30,203 bases of DNA from Oscillospiraceae bacterium (GCA_012513005.1 JAAZCZ010000088.1:1-30203); one strand, 5' to 3'. Positions 15,413 to 23,570 are shown, counted from the stretch's first letter. Numbers and translations: made by a program. The notes: generated by a model from the sequence alone, not told the origin.

Positions 15413-16944
15413 CCATTCGCTAAGGCACTGTAGTCCTGAGTTTTAACAAACGCCTCGTGCTCATATCTGTTTGTAAAGAACTTGTGTGTCTTAGTACTCA
15501 TATCCAGGGCATAGAACAGATAGTTCGTTGCTGCAGGGTTGAGTGCTGCTTTGATTGACGCTAAGCCGGGGTTGCTTATTGGCCCGGGAGGCAGACCTGT
15601 GTTTTTATATGTGTTGTAGGGGCTGTCTACCTGTAGGTCATCGGTTGTGAGTACGGGTTTATGCTCACCGAGAGCGTAAATAACTGTGGCGTCGATTTGA
15701 AGCGGCATATTGTTTCTTATGCGGTTGTATATTACCGAAGAAATCAGTGCTCGCTCGTCATCGTTTGCTGCCTCAGATTCAATCATTGAGGCAATTATTA
15801 CTGCCTGGTGGAAGCTGATACCCTGGTTTTCTGCCTGTGTATACATGTCTGCCGTTATCTTGCTGTGAAGGTTTAACAGGAATTTATTTAGCGCGCTTGA
15901 TGCCTGCATGCCCTGATAGAAGTTGTATGTATCGGGGAACAGATATCCCTCGAGCCTCGTTGCATCACCGTTCTGGCTCCACTCTAGGAACTTGTATTTG
16001 TATGTGCTGTTGGCAGCTGCATCTTTTAATGCATCTACCGTGCAGACTTCATTTTCTTCCAGCAATTCGAAAATCTTCTGCATTGTTATGCCCTCATAGA
16101 ACATAACTGTGGTCTCAATCATTGAGCCTGAGCCTATTTGCATCTTTTTTACCAAGGCTCTGTAGTCAAATTCCGAAGAAAGCTCATATGAGCCCGGATC
16201 AATTTTGCGCTCGGCATGTGAAACATCGCAGTATAGCCTGAATAAAAACGGGTATTCAATTATCCCTGCGTCTTTTAGTGCTGATGCAACTGCCTTTGTA
16301 TCTACAATTGAGACTTCTTTTTTAATCGGGTTTCCGTCTTTATCTTTGGTTTCTATTTCCTGCCTGGAGAAAAGCTCCTTAGACAGAATAACAGTGCCCT
16401 TCTTAACAGGCTTATTAAGTGCCAAGACATCGGTTGCAATCAGCCAAGCCATGCAGGCTAATATTATACTAAGGCTCACAATGAAAACAAAATACATAAG
16501 CCCGCCGACAAGACCGATTTTATTGTCTCGTCTGCCTCTAATCGGCATATAGTCTCTTTTTTCGGGCTCCTCTTCTTTAGGCGGAACTACGGCAACCTGC
16601 TTATCCGCATCGTATAGCGCCTCATCAAGCTTTTTGAGCGGCTTATTAACAAGTGCAATTAAGTCACGTGGCTTTTCTTTTGCTTCAGAGTTATCAGCGA
16701 TTTCTTCGCCTGTAATTTGTGCACTCTCTGTTTCATCGGAAGTCTGCTGATCTGAAGCTTCATCAGTTTCGGGCTCTCTAGCCAATTCCTGCTCATTTTC
16801 TGCCTGATTTTCCGGCGTAGCAGGCTCGGCATCGGGCACAAGAGTTTCAGAAACTTCATCTGCTTTTTCCGGCTGCTCCTCCGGTTTAGGTTTTAGAGCT
16901 TCTCCGCCAAAGAGATCGTTTAGTTTTTCAAAATCGTCTAACAT
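15409..16944 (-). CDS. mltG: Endolytic peptidoglycan transglycosylase MltG (YceG)
   Basis: A single-pass membrane enzyme that cuts nascent glycan strands and sets their length. The 511 residues run: an acidic, low-complexity cytoplasmic segment (1-130, rich in E, P, D, A), a short basic stretch, a transmembrane helix (about 145-171), then the extracellular YceG domain. The catalytic glutamate is E389 in IIASMIESEA. Further landmarks are LEGYLFPDTY (331-340), LQIDATVIYALG and YNTYKNTGLPPGPISNPG (443-460). GGGAG lies about 6 bases before ATG 16944. The long acidic N-terminal tail is longer than in E. coli MltG (340 residues) but such tails occur in Firmicutes. It is the last gene of guaB-sir2-tagA-tmk-mltG. 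Confidence 0.93.
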   Translation of the reverse strand: MLDDFEKLNDLFGGEALKPKPEEQPEKADEVSETLVPDAEPATPENQAENEQELAREPETDEASDQQTSDETESAQITGEEIADNSEAKEKPRDLIALVNKPLKKLDEALYDADKQVAVVPPKEEEPEKRDYMPIRGRRDNKIGLVGGLMYFVFIVSLSIILACMAWLIATDVLALNKPVKKGTVILSKELFSRQEIETKDKDGNPIKKEVSIVDTKAVASALKDAGIIEYPFLFRLYCDVSHAERKIDPGSYELSSEFDYRALVKKMQIGSGSMIETTVMFYEGITMQKIFELLEENEVCTVDALKDAAANSTYKYKFLEWSQNGDATRLEGYLFPDTYNFYQGMQASSALNKFLLNLHSKITADMYTQAENQGISFHQAVIIASMIESEAANDDERALISSVIYNRIRNNMPLQIDATVIYALGEHKPVLTTDDLQVDSPYNTYKNTGLPPGPISNPGLASIKAALNPAATNYLFYALDMSTKTHKFFTNRYEHEAFVKTQDYSALANG

Positions 16945-16994
16945 ATTTTTCTCCCTAAGGATTTTGATTTGCTGTATATTTTAATACTCTTTTA

Positions 16995-17666
16995 TTACAG
17001 ACTTGCCTTAACAATAGAGTATATTTCGCTGTGTTTTTCGTCAAGCTCTCGCTCAACTCCGTTTTTCATAAATGAAACTGTACTCCAGCCTAAGTGCTCT
17101 GCTGCTAACCTGCCTGTGCTTATACTTGCTGATAGGTATTCCCTGTCTTTTTCATGTATGTCACGTGCAGTGCCTGTTCTTATCTCTCTGCCCTTAATTC
17201 TTGACAATGATGTTTCAAGGTCGACGTCTAAGTATATCACCTTGCTCGGCTTTGGCAAGCCCAGCTTTGTATACTCAAAATCATAGAGCCAGTCAAAGAA
17301 AGCTATTTGATTTTCCGGCTTAAGCTTTGCCCCCTGATGTACAGCATTTGAAGTTGTGTATCTGTCGGCTAAAACTAAACCGCCGTTTTCGTAGTAGCTT
17401 TTCCAATCTGTCATAAATGAGGCATATCTGTCAACCGCAAAAAACACCGAGGCACTGTACTCGTTTACATCTGACGGATTTTGCCCAAACTCACCGCCTA
17501 AGTACATTCTGATAAGCGCCGAGGATTCTTTGTCGTAACGGGGGAAGACTATCTTTCTAAAGCTAATACCGTCATTTTCGAGTCTGTTGCAGAGTCTTGA
17601 ATACTGAGATGACTTGCCGCTGCCGTCAACACCTTCTAAAACTATTAGTTTTCCTGCCTCAGCCAT
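16995..17666 (-). CDS. tmk: Thymidylate kinase
   Basis: Phosphorylates dTMP to dTDP. The 223-residue P-loop kinase shows Walker A in LEGVDGSGKSSQ (about 9-20), the DR(Y/H) motif in LADRYTTSN with the substrate-contacting arginine, and a lid with GREIRTGTARDIHEKDREYL. The start ATG 17666 has AGAGG 8 bases before it and overlaps the stop of the preceding glycosyltransferase gene by 8 bases; a GTG at 17675 is also in frame. In B. subtilis tmk lies with holB and ricT. Here those two lie about 8 kb away on the same strand, so the group is split. A dGMP/dNMP kinase-like paralogue is possible but the motifs fit Tmk. Confidence 0.88.
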   Translation of the reverse strand: MAEAGKLIVLEGVDGSGKSSQYSRLCNRLENDGISFRKIVFPRYDKESSALIRMYLGGEFGQNPSDVNEYSASVFFAVDRYASFMTDWKSYYENGGLVLADRYTTSNAVHQGAKLKPENQIAFFDWLYDFEYTKLGLPKPSKVIYLDVDLETSLSRIKGREIRTGTARDIHEKDREYLSASISTGRLAAEHLGWSTVSFMKNGVERELDEKHSEIYSIVKASL

Positions 17667-18387
17667 GCCTCTCACCTCTTTTTACTGTTGCCCTGCAAAT
17701 AAACTTAAACAGCATCGGCAGTTGCATAAATCGCTTTGGTTCCTTTATCATCCTGTACAGCCATTCGGCTCTGAGCTTCTGCCAAACTAACGGTGCTCTT
17801 TTTGACTCTCCTGCAAAAACATCAATACTTCCGCCAAGCCCTGCCATTATTCCGATTTTAAGTTTGCCTCTTTGCTTTTGCATCCACATTTCCTGCTTCG
17901 GTGCGCCTAAGCAAACCATAAGTAAATCAGGCTTAGCCTCGTTTATTTTTGCTGATAGTTCCTGCTCATCATAATAATAGCCGTCTGATACGCCATTTAT
18001 TATTATACCGGGGAATGCAGTGCTTATATTCTCTGCTGCTTTATTAGCCACATTAGGCAAAGAACCAAACAAAAATACAGATCCGCCGATTAATGACAGC
18101 TCATATAAAAGGGATGCTGCAAAATCTATTCCGGCAACCCGCTCTTTTAGAGGAGTTTTTCTGATTTTTGATGCCGCTACCACTCCCATTCCGTCGGCTA
18201 AGACCATGGCTGAAGAGTTTATTGCATTTTTTAATTTCTCATCTTCCCCTGCCATGCTCAAAATGACCGAGTTCGGAGTGCATATATAGTCGCCGCTTTT
18301 GCCCGCAATTAAACTAAGCGCTTTTTTGACCGCCTCGTCTTTGCTGAGATTATCAAAGCTTATGCCGAGGATATTAATTTTGCTCAT
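17659..18387 (-). CDS. WecG/TagA/CpsF family N-acetylmannosaminyltransferase-like glycosyltransferase
   Basis: A GT26-family transferase of 242 residues. TagA members add ManNAc to lipid-linked GlcNAc in wall teichoic acid linkage-unit synthesis; other members make enterobacterial common antigen or capsule. Diagnostic blocks are ICTPNSVILSMA, VLADGMGVVAASK (with the conserved aspartate), LKERVAGID, PDLLMVCLGAPKQE and RAPLVWQKLRAEWLYR. The C-terminal basic segment is the membrane-association appendage. Its ATG overlaps the sir2 stop by four bases and its own stop overlaps the tmk start. No other teichoic acid genes are in the window, so the polymer it serves is unknown. Confidence 0.88.
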   Translation of the reverse strand: MSKINILGISFDNLSKDEAVKKALSLIAGKSGDYICTPNSVILSMAGEDEKLKNAINSSAMVLADGMGVVAASKIRKTPLKERVAGIDFAASLLYELSLIGGSVFLFGSLPNVANKAAENISTAFPGIIINGVSDGYYYDEQELSAKINEAKPDLLMVCLGAPKQEMWMQKQRGKLKIGIMAGLGGSIDVFAGESKRAPLVWQKLRAEWLYRMIKEPKRFMQLPMLFKFICRATVKRGERHG

Positions 18388-19100
18388 ATTTTAGAGAAGA
18401 CCTCTCCGATTTTTTCGTTTATTACCAGATTGGCATAATTATCATAGGGAGTTTTTGAAAGATTAACCAGTGCAAGCTTATTGCCGTTATAATAGTTTAA
18501 TAAGCCTGCTGCGGGATAAACTCCGAGTGATGTGCCGCCTACTATCAGGACATCCGCCTCACTTATTAGTTTTATTGCTTCGCTCATCACAGCAGAATTG
18601 AGCGGTTCTTCATATAGGACTATATCCGGTCTTATTATGCCGCCACAGTCGCAGTGCGGAACTGTTTTTGCATTATTCATTGCATCTGCCGGAAACGGTT
18701 TTCTGCATCTTGTGCAGTAGGCTCTTAGTATACTGCCGTGAAGCTCTATTACATTACGGCTGCCCGCCGCCTGATGTAAACCGTCTATGTTTTGTGTTAT
18801 TACAGCCTTAACCTTGCCTTCGGCTTCAAGCTCGGCTAAGCGTTTGTGTGCAATATTCGGAGATACACCGTCTATTACAAGCTTTTCGTGATGAAACCTG
18901 TAGTACTCCTCCGGATCGCGGTCGAAAAATGATCTGCTCAGTATTGTTTCAGGCGGGTATTTCCACTTCTGATTGTAAAGACCGTCAACACTCCTAAAAT
19001 CCGGAATGCCGCTCTCTGTCGATACGCCGGCTCCCCCGAAGAAGACAATATTATCACTGTCGTCTATCCATTGTTTCAGTGTGCTAATCTTTTCATCCAC
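18384..19100 (-). CDS. Sir2-family NAD-dependent protein deacylase
   Basis: A sirtuin of 238 residues that removes acyl groups from lysines using NAD+. The NAD-binding core reads GGAGVSTESGIPDFRS (22-37) and TQNIDGLHQAAG (102-113). The catalytic histidine is H121 in ELHGS. The zinc site is C129/C132 and C150/C152. GTSLGVYPAAGL is the late Rossmann segment. It has no SIRT5-type Y/R pair that I can place, so ordinary deacetylase activity is likely. The start is GTG 19100, with GAGAGGTG about 7 bases upstream; the nearby ATG is out of frame. It begins 13 bases after guaB ends and overlaps the next gene. Confidence 0.93.
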   Translation of the reverse strand: MDEKISTLKQWIDDSDNIVFFGGAGVSTESGIPDFRSVDGLYNQKWKYPPETILSRSFFDRDPEEYYRFHHEKLVIDGVSPNIAHKRLAELEAEGKVKAVITQNIDGLHQAAGSRNVIELHGSILRAYCTRCRKPFPADAMNNAKTVPHCDCGGIIRPDIVLYEEPLNSAVMSEAIKLISEADVLIVGGTSLGVYPAAGLLNYYNGNKLALVNLSKTPYDNYANLVINEKIGEVFSKI

Positions 19101-19113
19101 AGAAAATCACCTC

Positions 19114-20598
19114 TCAATCCTGCGGATTTAACGTGTAGTTCGGTGCTTCCTTTGTGATGTAAATATCGTGCGGGTGGCTCTCTTTTAAACCTGCTCCCGT
19201 GATTCTGATAAATTTAGTTTTAGAACGCAGCTCTTCAATATTGGCAGTTCCGCAATATCCCATGCCTGAGCGAAGACCGCCCATCATCTGGAACACTGTG
19301 TCTGAGACGGGTCCCTTGTAGGGAACTCTGCCTTCAACGCCTTCGGGAACAAGCTTCTTTGAGCCGGACTGGAAGTATCTGTCTCCCGAGCCCTTCTGCA
19401 TTGCGCCTATGCTTCCCATACCTCTGTATACCTTAAATTGCCTGCCTTGGAAAATTTCCATGTCTCCCGGGCTCTCTTCGCATCCTGCGAGCATTGAGCC
19501 CATCATTACGACATTGGCACCTGCCGCAATCGCTTTTACTATGTCACCGGAGTATTTTATACCGCCGTCGGCTATTATCGGGATACCGTATTTAGAAGCT
19601 GTTTCAGCTGCCCTCATTATTGCCGTTATCTGCGGTACACCTATTCCGGAAACTACTCGGGTTGTGCATATTGAGCCCGGACCTATGCCGACCTTAACGC
19701 AGTCTGCCCCTGCCTCAATGAGTGCCTGTGTGCCTTCACATGTTGCAACATTTCCTGCTATCACCTGAACATCGGGATACTTGTTTTTGATGACGGAAAT
19801 ATTGCGAATAATATTTGCAGAATGCCCGTGTGCACTGTCTAAAACCAAGGCGTCAACTCCGGCTGAAACAAGTGCGCTGACTCTGTCCATTAAATCAACC
19901 GTAACACCAACAGCAGCTGCGCAGAGCAGTCTGCCTGATGAATCTTTGGCGGAGTTTGGGTATTTTAGTACCTTTTCTATGTCTTTTATTGTGATAAGAC
20001 CCTTTAGATGGAAGCTATCATCTACTATTGGGAGCTTTTCTATTTTACTGCGTCTTAAAATCTCTTTAGCCTCGGCTAAGGTTGTGCCGACTTTGCCGGT
20101 TATTAGTCCTTCGGAGGTCATCACTTCGGAAATTTTGCGGCTGAGGTCCTCTTCGAATTTCATATCACGGTTAGTGATAATGCCGATTAGCTTGCCCTGC
20201 AAGTCAACAATGGGCACGCCTGAGATTCTATACTTTGCCATAAGTGCATCAGCAGCACCGAGAGTGTCATCAGGTCCTAAGAAAAACGGATTGGTTATTA
20301 CTCCGTTTTCGGAGCGTTTAACCATATCTACCTGCTCTGCCTGCATTTCTATAGGCATGCTCTTATGTATAACTCCGATTCCGCCTTCCCGGGCAATTGA
20401 GATTGCCATTCGGTATTCGGTTACCGTGTCCATAGCGGCACTCATTATCGGAGTATTCAGTCTTAAGGTTTTAGTTAGGTTTGTCGATAAATCGACCTCA
20501 TTGGGCAACACCGAGCTCTCCGCCGGTACTAAAAGCACGTCATCAAAAGTAAGTCCTAAGCCGTCAAAGCGGTCTAAAGAGAAATTATCTACATTCAT
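19114..20598 (-). CDS. guaB: IMP dehydrogenase
   Basis: Oxidises IMP to XMP with NAD+, the committed step to guanine nucleotides. The 494-residue protein is a TIM barrel with an inserted CBS pair (about 95-215, containing YRISGVPIVD and KIEKLPIVDD). The catalytic loop is GIGPGSICTTRVVSGIGVPQ, with C311 as the thioimidate-forming cysteine. Other landmarks are TFDDVLLVP at the N-terminus, IADGGIKYSGD, and the flap-like GRVPYKGPVSD. The ribosome site is GGGAG, about 9 bases upstream of ATG 20598. It heads guaB-sir2-tagA-tmk-mltG from the promoter at 20630-20658. The leader is too short for a purine riboswitch, and none is seen. Confidence 0.97.
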   Translation of the reverse strand: MNVDNFSLDRFDGLGLTFDDVLLVPAESSVLPNEVDLSTNLTKTLRLNTPIMSAAMDTVTEYRMAISIAREGGIGVIHKSMPIEMQAEQVDMVKRSENGVITNPFFLGPDDTLGAADALMAKYRISGVPIVDLQGKLIGIITNRDMKFEEDLSRKISEVMTSEGLITGKVGTTLAEAKEILRRSKIEKLPIVDDSFHLKGLITIKDIEKVLKYPNSAKDSSGRLLCAAAVGVTVDLMDRVSALVSAGVDALVLDSAHGHSANIIRNISVIKNKYPDVQVIAGNVATCEGTQALIEAGADCVKVGIGPGSICTTRVVSGIGVPQITAIMRAAETASKYGIPIIADGGIKYSGDIVKAIAAGANVVMMGSMLAGCEESPGDMEIFQGRQFKVYRGMGSIGAMQKGSGDRYFQSGSKKLVPEGVEGRVPYKGPVSDTVFQMMGGLRSGMGYCGTANIEELRSKTKFIRITGAGLKESHPHDIYITKEAPNYTLNPQD

Positions 20599-20629
20599 AT
20601 GCTACACTCCCATCCTTTGTTATCAAAAT

Positions 20630-20658
20630 ATTTTATACATTTTATCGCTAATAGTCAA
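20630..20658 (-). promoter_or_regulatory. SigA-type promoter of guaB operon
   Basis: TTGACT (20658-20653), a 17-base spacer and TAAAAT (20635-20630). The expected start is near 20623, giving a leader of about 25 bases. It lies just after the ogg stop codon, so guaB is separately initiated although ogg is on the same strand upstream. Confidence 0.65.
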
Positions 20659-20661
20659 CAA

Positions 20662-21498
20662 TTATTGCTTATCATTGCCTGTACTTCTGGCCAAAAAAAA
20701 GATATATTGCTGCGCTAAACCGGCAAATTCGCCAAGAGCCTCAGGGTCAAATCCTTCGCTGAAGTGTTCTTTTAGAGCTCGTTTCATCCAGACATCAATA
20801 GGAAATGCTTCTGTTTTGTGAAGTCCGTAGAGCATGGCGCAGTCTGCCACCTTAGAACCCACCCCGGTTAGGCTTAAGAGAACCTCCTTTGCCTCTTTTG
20901 CAGGCAGCTTTGCCGTTTCTTCTAAATTGAGGGAGCCGTCTGCTACAGCCTTAGCTGCTGCTATTATGTACTCGGCGCGATAACCGGCTCTTATGGGGGC
21001 TAAGTCATCTGCTTTTAGCAGAGACAGCCTTTCTGCCGTGGGAAATGAAAAGTGCTCTTCTCCCTCGAAAAAGAGTTTATCGCCAAAAGCTTCGCTGAGT
21101 CTTTCAACAATGCCTTTTATTCTGGGTATATTATTGCACTGGGAGATGATAAAAGAACAAAGTGCCTCCCATTTATCCTGACGCAGAATTCTGATTCCCT
21201 TGCCGAACTTTGCAGCTTTTCTGAGATGCTCATGCTTTTTCATAATATCTTCTGACTTTGAGTAGTCTGTTTGTAAATCGAAGTAGTTGCGCCAATAGTT
21301 GATATCTCCGTCTGAGCTGCGAATTAAAACGGCGCCATTTTTCTCGCACAACTTGGCTACCCTGCCGTCTGAAACGCCTGTATATATTTCGCCGTCTTTT
21401 GAGTTCCACCTGAAGCACTGTCCGCATTCAAATGTTTTATATAGCGACAGCTCATCCGCTGTGCAAAGCTTAGTACCTAAAAAGTTATTGGCTTTCAG
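20662..21498 (-). CDS. 8-oxoguanine DNA glycosylase (OGG1-like), apparent CTG start
   Basis: A bifunctional HhH-GPD glycosylase/AP lyase that removes 8-oxoguanine. The frame has no ATG, GTG or TTG near its true beginning; the first is TTG 21351 (229 residues), which would remove a hallmark. Reading upstream without a stop gives FECGQCFRW (residues 23-31), the conserved N-terminal OGG signature, so the gene must start before it. The best start is CTG 21498, 9 bases after GGGAG, giving 278 residues. The catalytic lysine is K216 in LTGVGSKVADC and the activating aspartate is D235 in FPIDVWMKR. The upstream stop TAA bounds the frame a few codons further. A promoter at 21528-21556 gives a 20-25 base leader, agreeing with this start. 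Confidence 0.88.
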   Translation of the reverse strand: MKANNFLGTKLCTADELSLYKTFECGQCFRWNSKDGEIYTGVSDGRVAKLCEKNGAVLIRSSDGDINYWRNYFDLQTDYSKSEDIMKKHEHLRKAAKFGKGIRILRQDKWEALCSFIISQCNNIPRIKGIVERLSEAFGDKLFFEGEEHFSFPTAERLSLLKADDLAPIRAGYRAEYIIAAAKAVADGSLNLEETAKLPAKEAKEVLLSLTGVGSKVADCAMLYGLHKTEAFPIDVWMKRALKEHFSEGFDPEALGEFAGLAQQYIFFLARSTGNDKQ

Positions 21499-21527
21499 TT
21501 TAAATTTCTCCCTTAATATTTTTTATT

Positions 21528-21556
21528 ATTATACACATGAAGCAGTGCTTGTTCAA
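21528..21556 (-). promoter_or_regulatory. Promoter of ogg
   Basis: On the minus strand TTGAAC (21556-21551), a 17-base spacer and TATAAT (21533-21528). The expected start is near 21521, about 23 bases before the proposed CTG start. Confidence 0.65.
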
Positions 21557-21573
21557 GGGCAGCTAATGCTTAT

Positions 21574-21600
21574 AAAATGCCGGTTATTAAGGCATTTTTA
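21574..21600. terminator. Orphan hairpin between divergent ogg and kamA-like promoters
   Basis: AAAATGCC (21574-21581) pairs with GGCATTTT (21591-21598) around a 9-base loop, with a T5 run on the plus strand. No plus-strand gene ends here. It may insulate the plus-strand promoter from divergent or antisense transcription, or be a remnant. Confidence 0.5.
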
Positions 21601-21622
21601 ACAGCTTTGCTTATTTATTACC

Positions 21623-21651
21623 TTGAACGAATTCTGTCTACGTGTTAGAAT
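21623..21651 (+). promoter_or_regulatory. Promoter of KamA-family gene
   Basis: TTGAAC (21623-21628), a 17-base spacer and TAGAAT (21646-21651). The expected start is near 21658, about 22 bases before ATG 21680. The hairpin at 21574-21600 lies upstream of this start, so it cannot attenuate this transcript. Confidence 0.65.
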
Positions 21652-21679
21652 TAATATTATTAACTGATTGGAGATAATA

Positions 21680-22798
21680 ATGAGCTGGACTGATGAACTG
21701 AAAAACGGAATAAGAACGGCAGAGCAGCTGGCGCAGGTGCTAAATCTTAATATAGAGCAAAAGAAGCGTTATGCCGAAATAATAGAGCGCTTTCCTATGC
21801 TGATTACGCCCTACTATCTCTCCTTAGTTGACTTATCTGACCCTCTTGACCCAATCGGCAAGATGTGCATACCATCTATAGACGAATTTGATTTGGGCGG
21901 GTCGTTTGACACAAGCGGTGAAAAGGGCAACACTAAGCTAACCGGTCTTCAGCACAAGTATAGACAAACTGCACTTTTGCTGTCTACAAATGAGTGCGCT
22001 ATGTATTGCAGACACTGTTTTAGAAAGAGGCTTGTCGGTCTTTCTGATGATGAGCTAAACCGCAGGCTTGAGGAAGCTGTTTTATATATTAAAAATCACG
22101 AGGAAATAAGCAATGTGCTTGTTTCCGGCGGAGATGCTTTTTTAAATTCAAATGCCGTTATTGAGAAGTATTTAAATGAGCTTTGCAGTATTCCTCATCT
22201 TGATTTTATTAGGTTCGGCTCTCGCACTCCTGTTACACTGCCCGAGAGGATTTACGGAGATTCAGAGTTGCTTTCGATATTTTCTAACTACGCCAAAAAG
22301 AAATCGCTTATTTTAGTAACTCAGTTTAACCACCCGAGAGAAATAACAAAACAGGCTGTTTTGGCAGTAGAGAGCATGATTAACTGCGGTGTCAGCGTGC
22401 GAAATCAGACAGTTTTATTAAAGGGAGTTAATGATAATCCCGAGGTTTTAGCAGAGCTTCTTAGGGGGCTTACAAGCATTTCGGCTTTCCCGTATTATAT
22501 ATTCCAGTGCAGACCCGTAACGGGTGTTAAGGGGCAGTTTCAGGTGCCTATTTTAGATGGGATTAAAATTGTTGATGCTGCAAAATCACTACAAAACGGT
22601 GTCGGCAAAAATATCCGTTATGCTATGAGCCACCCGAGGGGAAAAATTGAAATTATCGGCAATCTTCCAAATGGTGAAACTATTTTTAAGTTTCATCAGA
22701 ATATGAATACTGAGGATTCTGCAAAAATTTTTACGACACGGCTAAAAAGCACTGACACTTGGCTCGATTATGAGCTTTCAGGCTGTGACGGAGATTAA
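21680..22798 (+). CDS. KamA-family radical SAM aminomutase-like protein
   Basis: A 372-residue radical SAM enzyme of the lysine 2,3-aminomutase family, which uses a 4Fe-4S cluster, SAM and PLP to move an alpha-amino group to C3. The cluster motif is CAMYCRHCFRKR (C106, C110, C113), followed by VLVSGGDAFLN and PYYIFQCRPV (271-280). Two key points differ from true lysine 2,3-aminomutase. The substrate-binding aspartate after the PYYxxxC cysteine is replaced by R278. The PGGGGK segment holding the PLP lysine is absent, with SHPRGKIEIIG (K322) in its approximate place. It is shorter than KAM (about 416) and lacks its C-terminal extension. The substrate may be acidic rather than lysine (inference). 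Start ATG 21680 follows GGAG by 8 bases; a terminator closes it as a single-gene unit. Confidence 0.85.
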   Translation: MSWTDELKNGIRTAEQLAQVLNLNIEQKKRYAEIIERFPMLITPYYLSLVDLSDPLDPIGKMCIPSIDEFDLGGSFDTSGEKGNTKLTGLQHKYRQTALLLSTNECAMYCRHCFRKRLVGLSDDELNRRLEEAVLYIKNHEEISNVLVSGGDAFLNSNAVIEKYLNELCSIPHLDFIRFGSRTPVTLPERIYGDSELLSIFSNYAKKKSLILVTQFNHPREITKQAVLAVESMINCGVSVRNQTVLLKGVNDNPEVLAELLRGLTSISAFPYYIFQCRPVTGVKGQFQVPILDGIKIVDAAKSLQNGVGKNIRYAMSHPRGKIEIIGNLPNGETIFKFHQNMNTEDSAKIFTTRLKSTDTWLDYELSGCDGD

Positions 22799-22826
22799 TT
22801 AATCATTATCCATTCATTTCTATAAA

Positions 22827-22863
22827 CAAAACCTCTGCAAATGCAGAGGTTTTGCTTTTTATT
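22827..22863 (+). terminator. Terminator of KamA-family gene
   Basis: CAAAACCTCTGC (22827-22838) pairs perfectly with GCAGAGGTTTTG (22843-22854) around an AAAT loop, followed by CTTTTTATTT. It lies between convergent genes and can serve mgtC on the minus strand, although the minus-strand tail (TTTATAG) is poorer. Confidence 0.88.
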
Positions 22864-22868
22864 TATTA

Positions 22869-23570
22869 TTAAGCTCTTAGTTCCTCGACAAACTGAACTC
22901 CTTCGATTTCACCTAAGCTGCCAAGAACCTGGCTTCTTTTTAGATTTGGGTTCACTATGTCAACTTCGATTTTATATCCGCAAAATTCATTACTATCTCT
23001 GCCGAATTGTTCAACAGTGCTAAGCTCAAGACCTATTTCTGCCATTCCCGTGAGAAGAGAGCTCATTCTAAGGTCTGGGTCGATTTCTATGTATGCGGTA
23101 ATGACATTAGAGGATTTTATGTGTTTTTCATCGAGCTTGTTAAGAGTTACCAAAGAAATATAAATGAGTATTGTCATGATAACAGCGCCCTCATAAAATC
23201 CAGCTCCCGAAGCAATTCCCATACAAGCAGAAGCCCAAAGCCCGGCCGCTGTCGTGAGCCCGGTAATATGATTTTTACCTGTAACTATGATGCTGCCTGC
23301 GCCTAAAAAGCCTATTCCAGAAACTACTTGTGCCGCCATTCTGACAGGGTCGCTGGCTGCTGTGAATGTTTCTGAAATAAACTGCCCTACCATTACACAG
23401 GAAGCTGCGCCCAAGCAGACTAGCAAATGCGTTCGCATGCCGGCTGCATGTTGCCGCTTTCCTCTTGACGCTCCTATAAGACCGCCGCAAATCATTGCTA
23501 TGAGAAGGCGCAGGGTAAGCGAAACTATGTTAAGTTCACGAAGATAGGAGACTATAATTGCAAAGCTCAT
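22869..23570 (-). CDS. MgtC/SapB family membrane protein
   Basis: A 233-residue inner-membrane protein with 4-5 hydrophobic helices in the first 150 residues. The MgtC core is plain: GGLIGASRGKRQHAAGMRTHLLVCLG, broken here as GGLIGASRGK then AAGMRTHLLVCLG, followed by VVSGIGFLGAGSIIV and ITGLTTAAGLWASACMG. The C-terminal 75 residues look like a small ACT-like alpha/beta domain, as in many MgtC homologues. MgtC proteins are linked to Mg2+ limitation and virulence in some pathogens, but in Firmicutes the role is unclear; transport of Mg2+ itself is not established. AAAGGAGGT precedes ATG 23570. It follows the repeat-protein gene by 28 bases, so the two are likely co-transcribed. Confidence 0.9.
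   Translation of the reverse strand: MSFAIIVSYLRELNIVSLTLRLLIAMICGGLIGASRGKRQHAAGMRTHLLVCLGAASCVMVGQFISETFTAASDPVRMAAQVVSGIGFLGAGSIIVTGKNHITGLTTAAGLWASACMGIASGAGFYEGAVIMTILIYISLVTLNKLDEKHIKSSNVITAYIEIDPDLRMSSLLTGMAEIGLELSTVEQFGRDSNEFCGYKIEVDIVNPNLKRSQVLGSLGEIEGVQFVEELRA

Noticed and set aside
19781..20821. A 346-codon open frame on the plus strand opposite guaB and the end of ogg
   Set aside because: It is antisense to strongly recognised genes, has serine-rich mirror composition, no ribosome site and no family resemblance; guaB explains the open reading.
21230..21427. A short Arg-rich frame near the 5' end of ogg
   Set aside because: It overlaps the ogg N-terminus in another frame; the ogg reading through FECGQCFRW explains the region.
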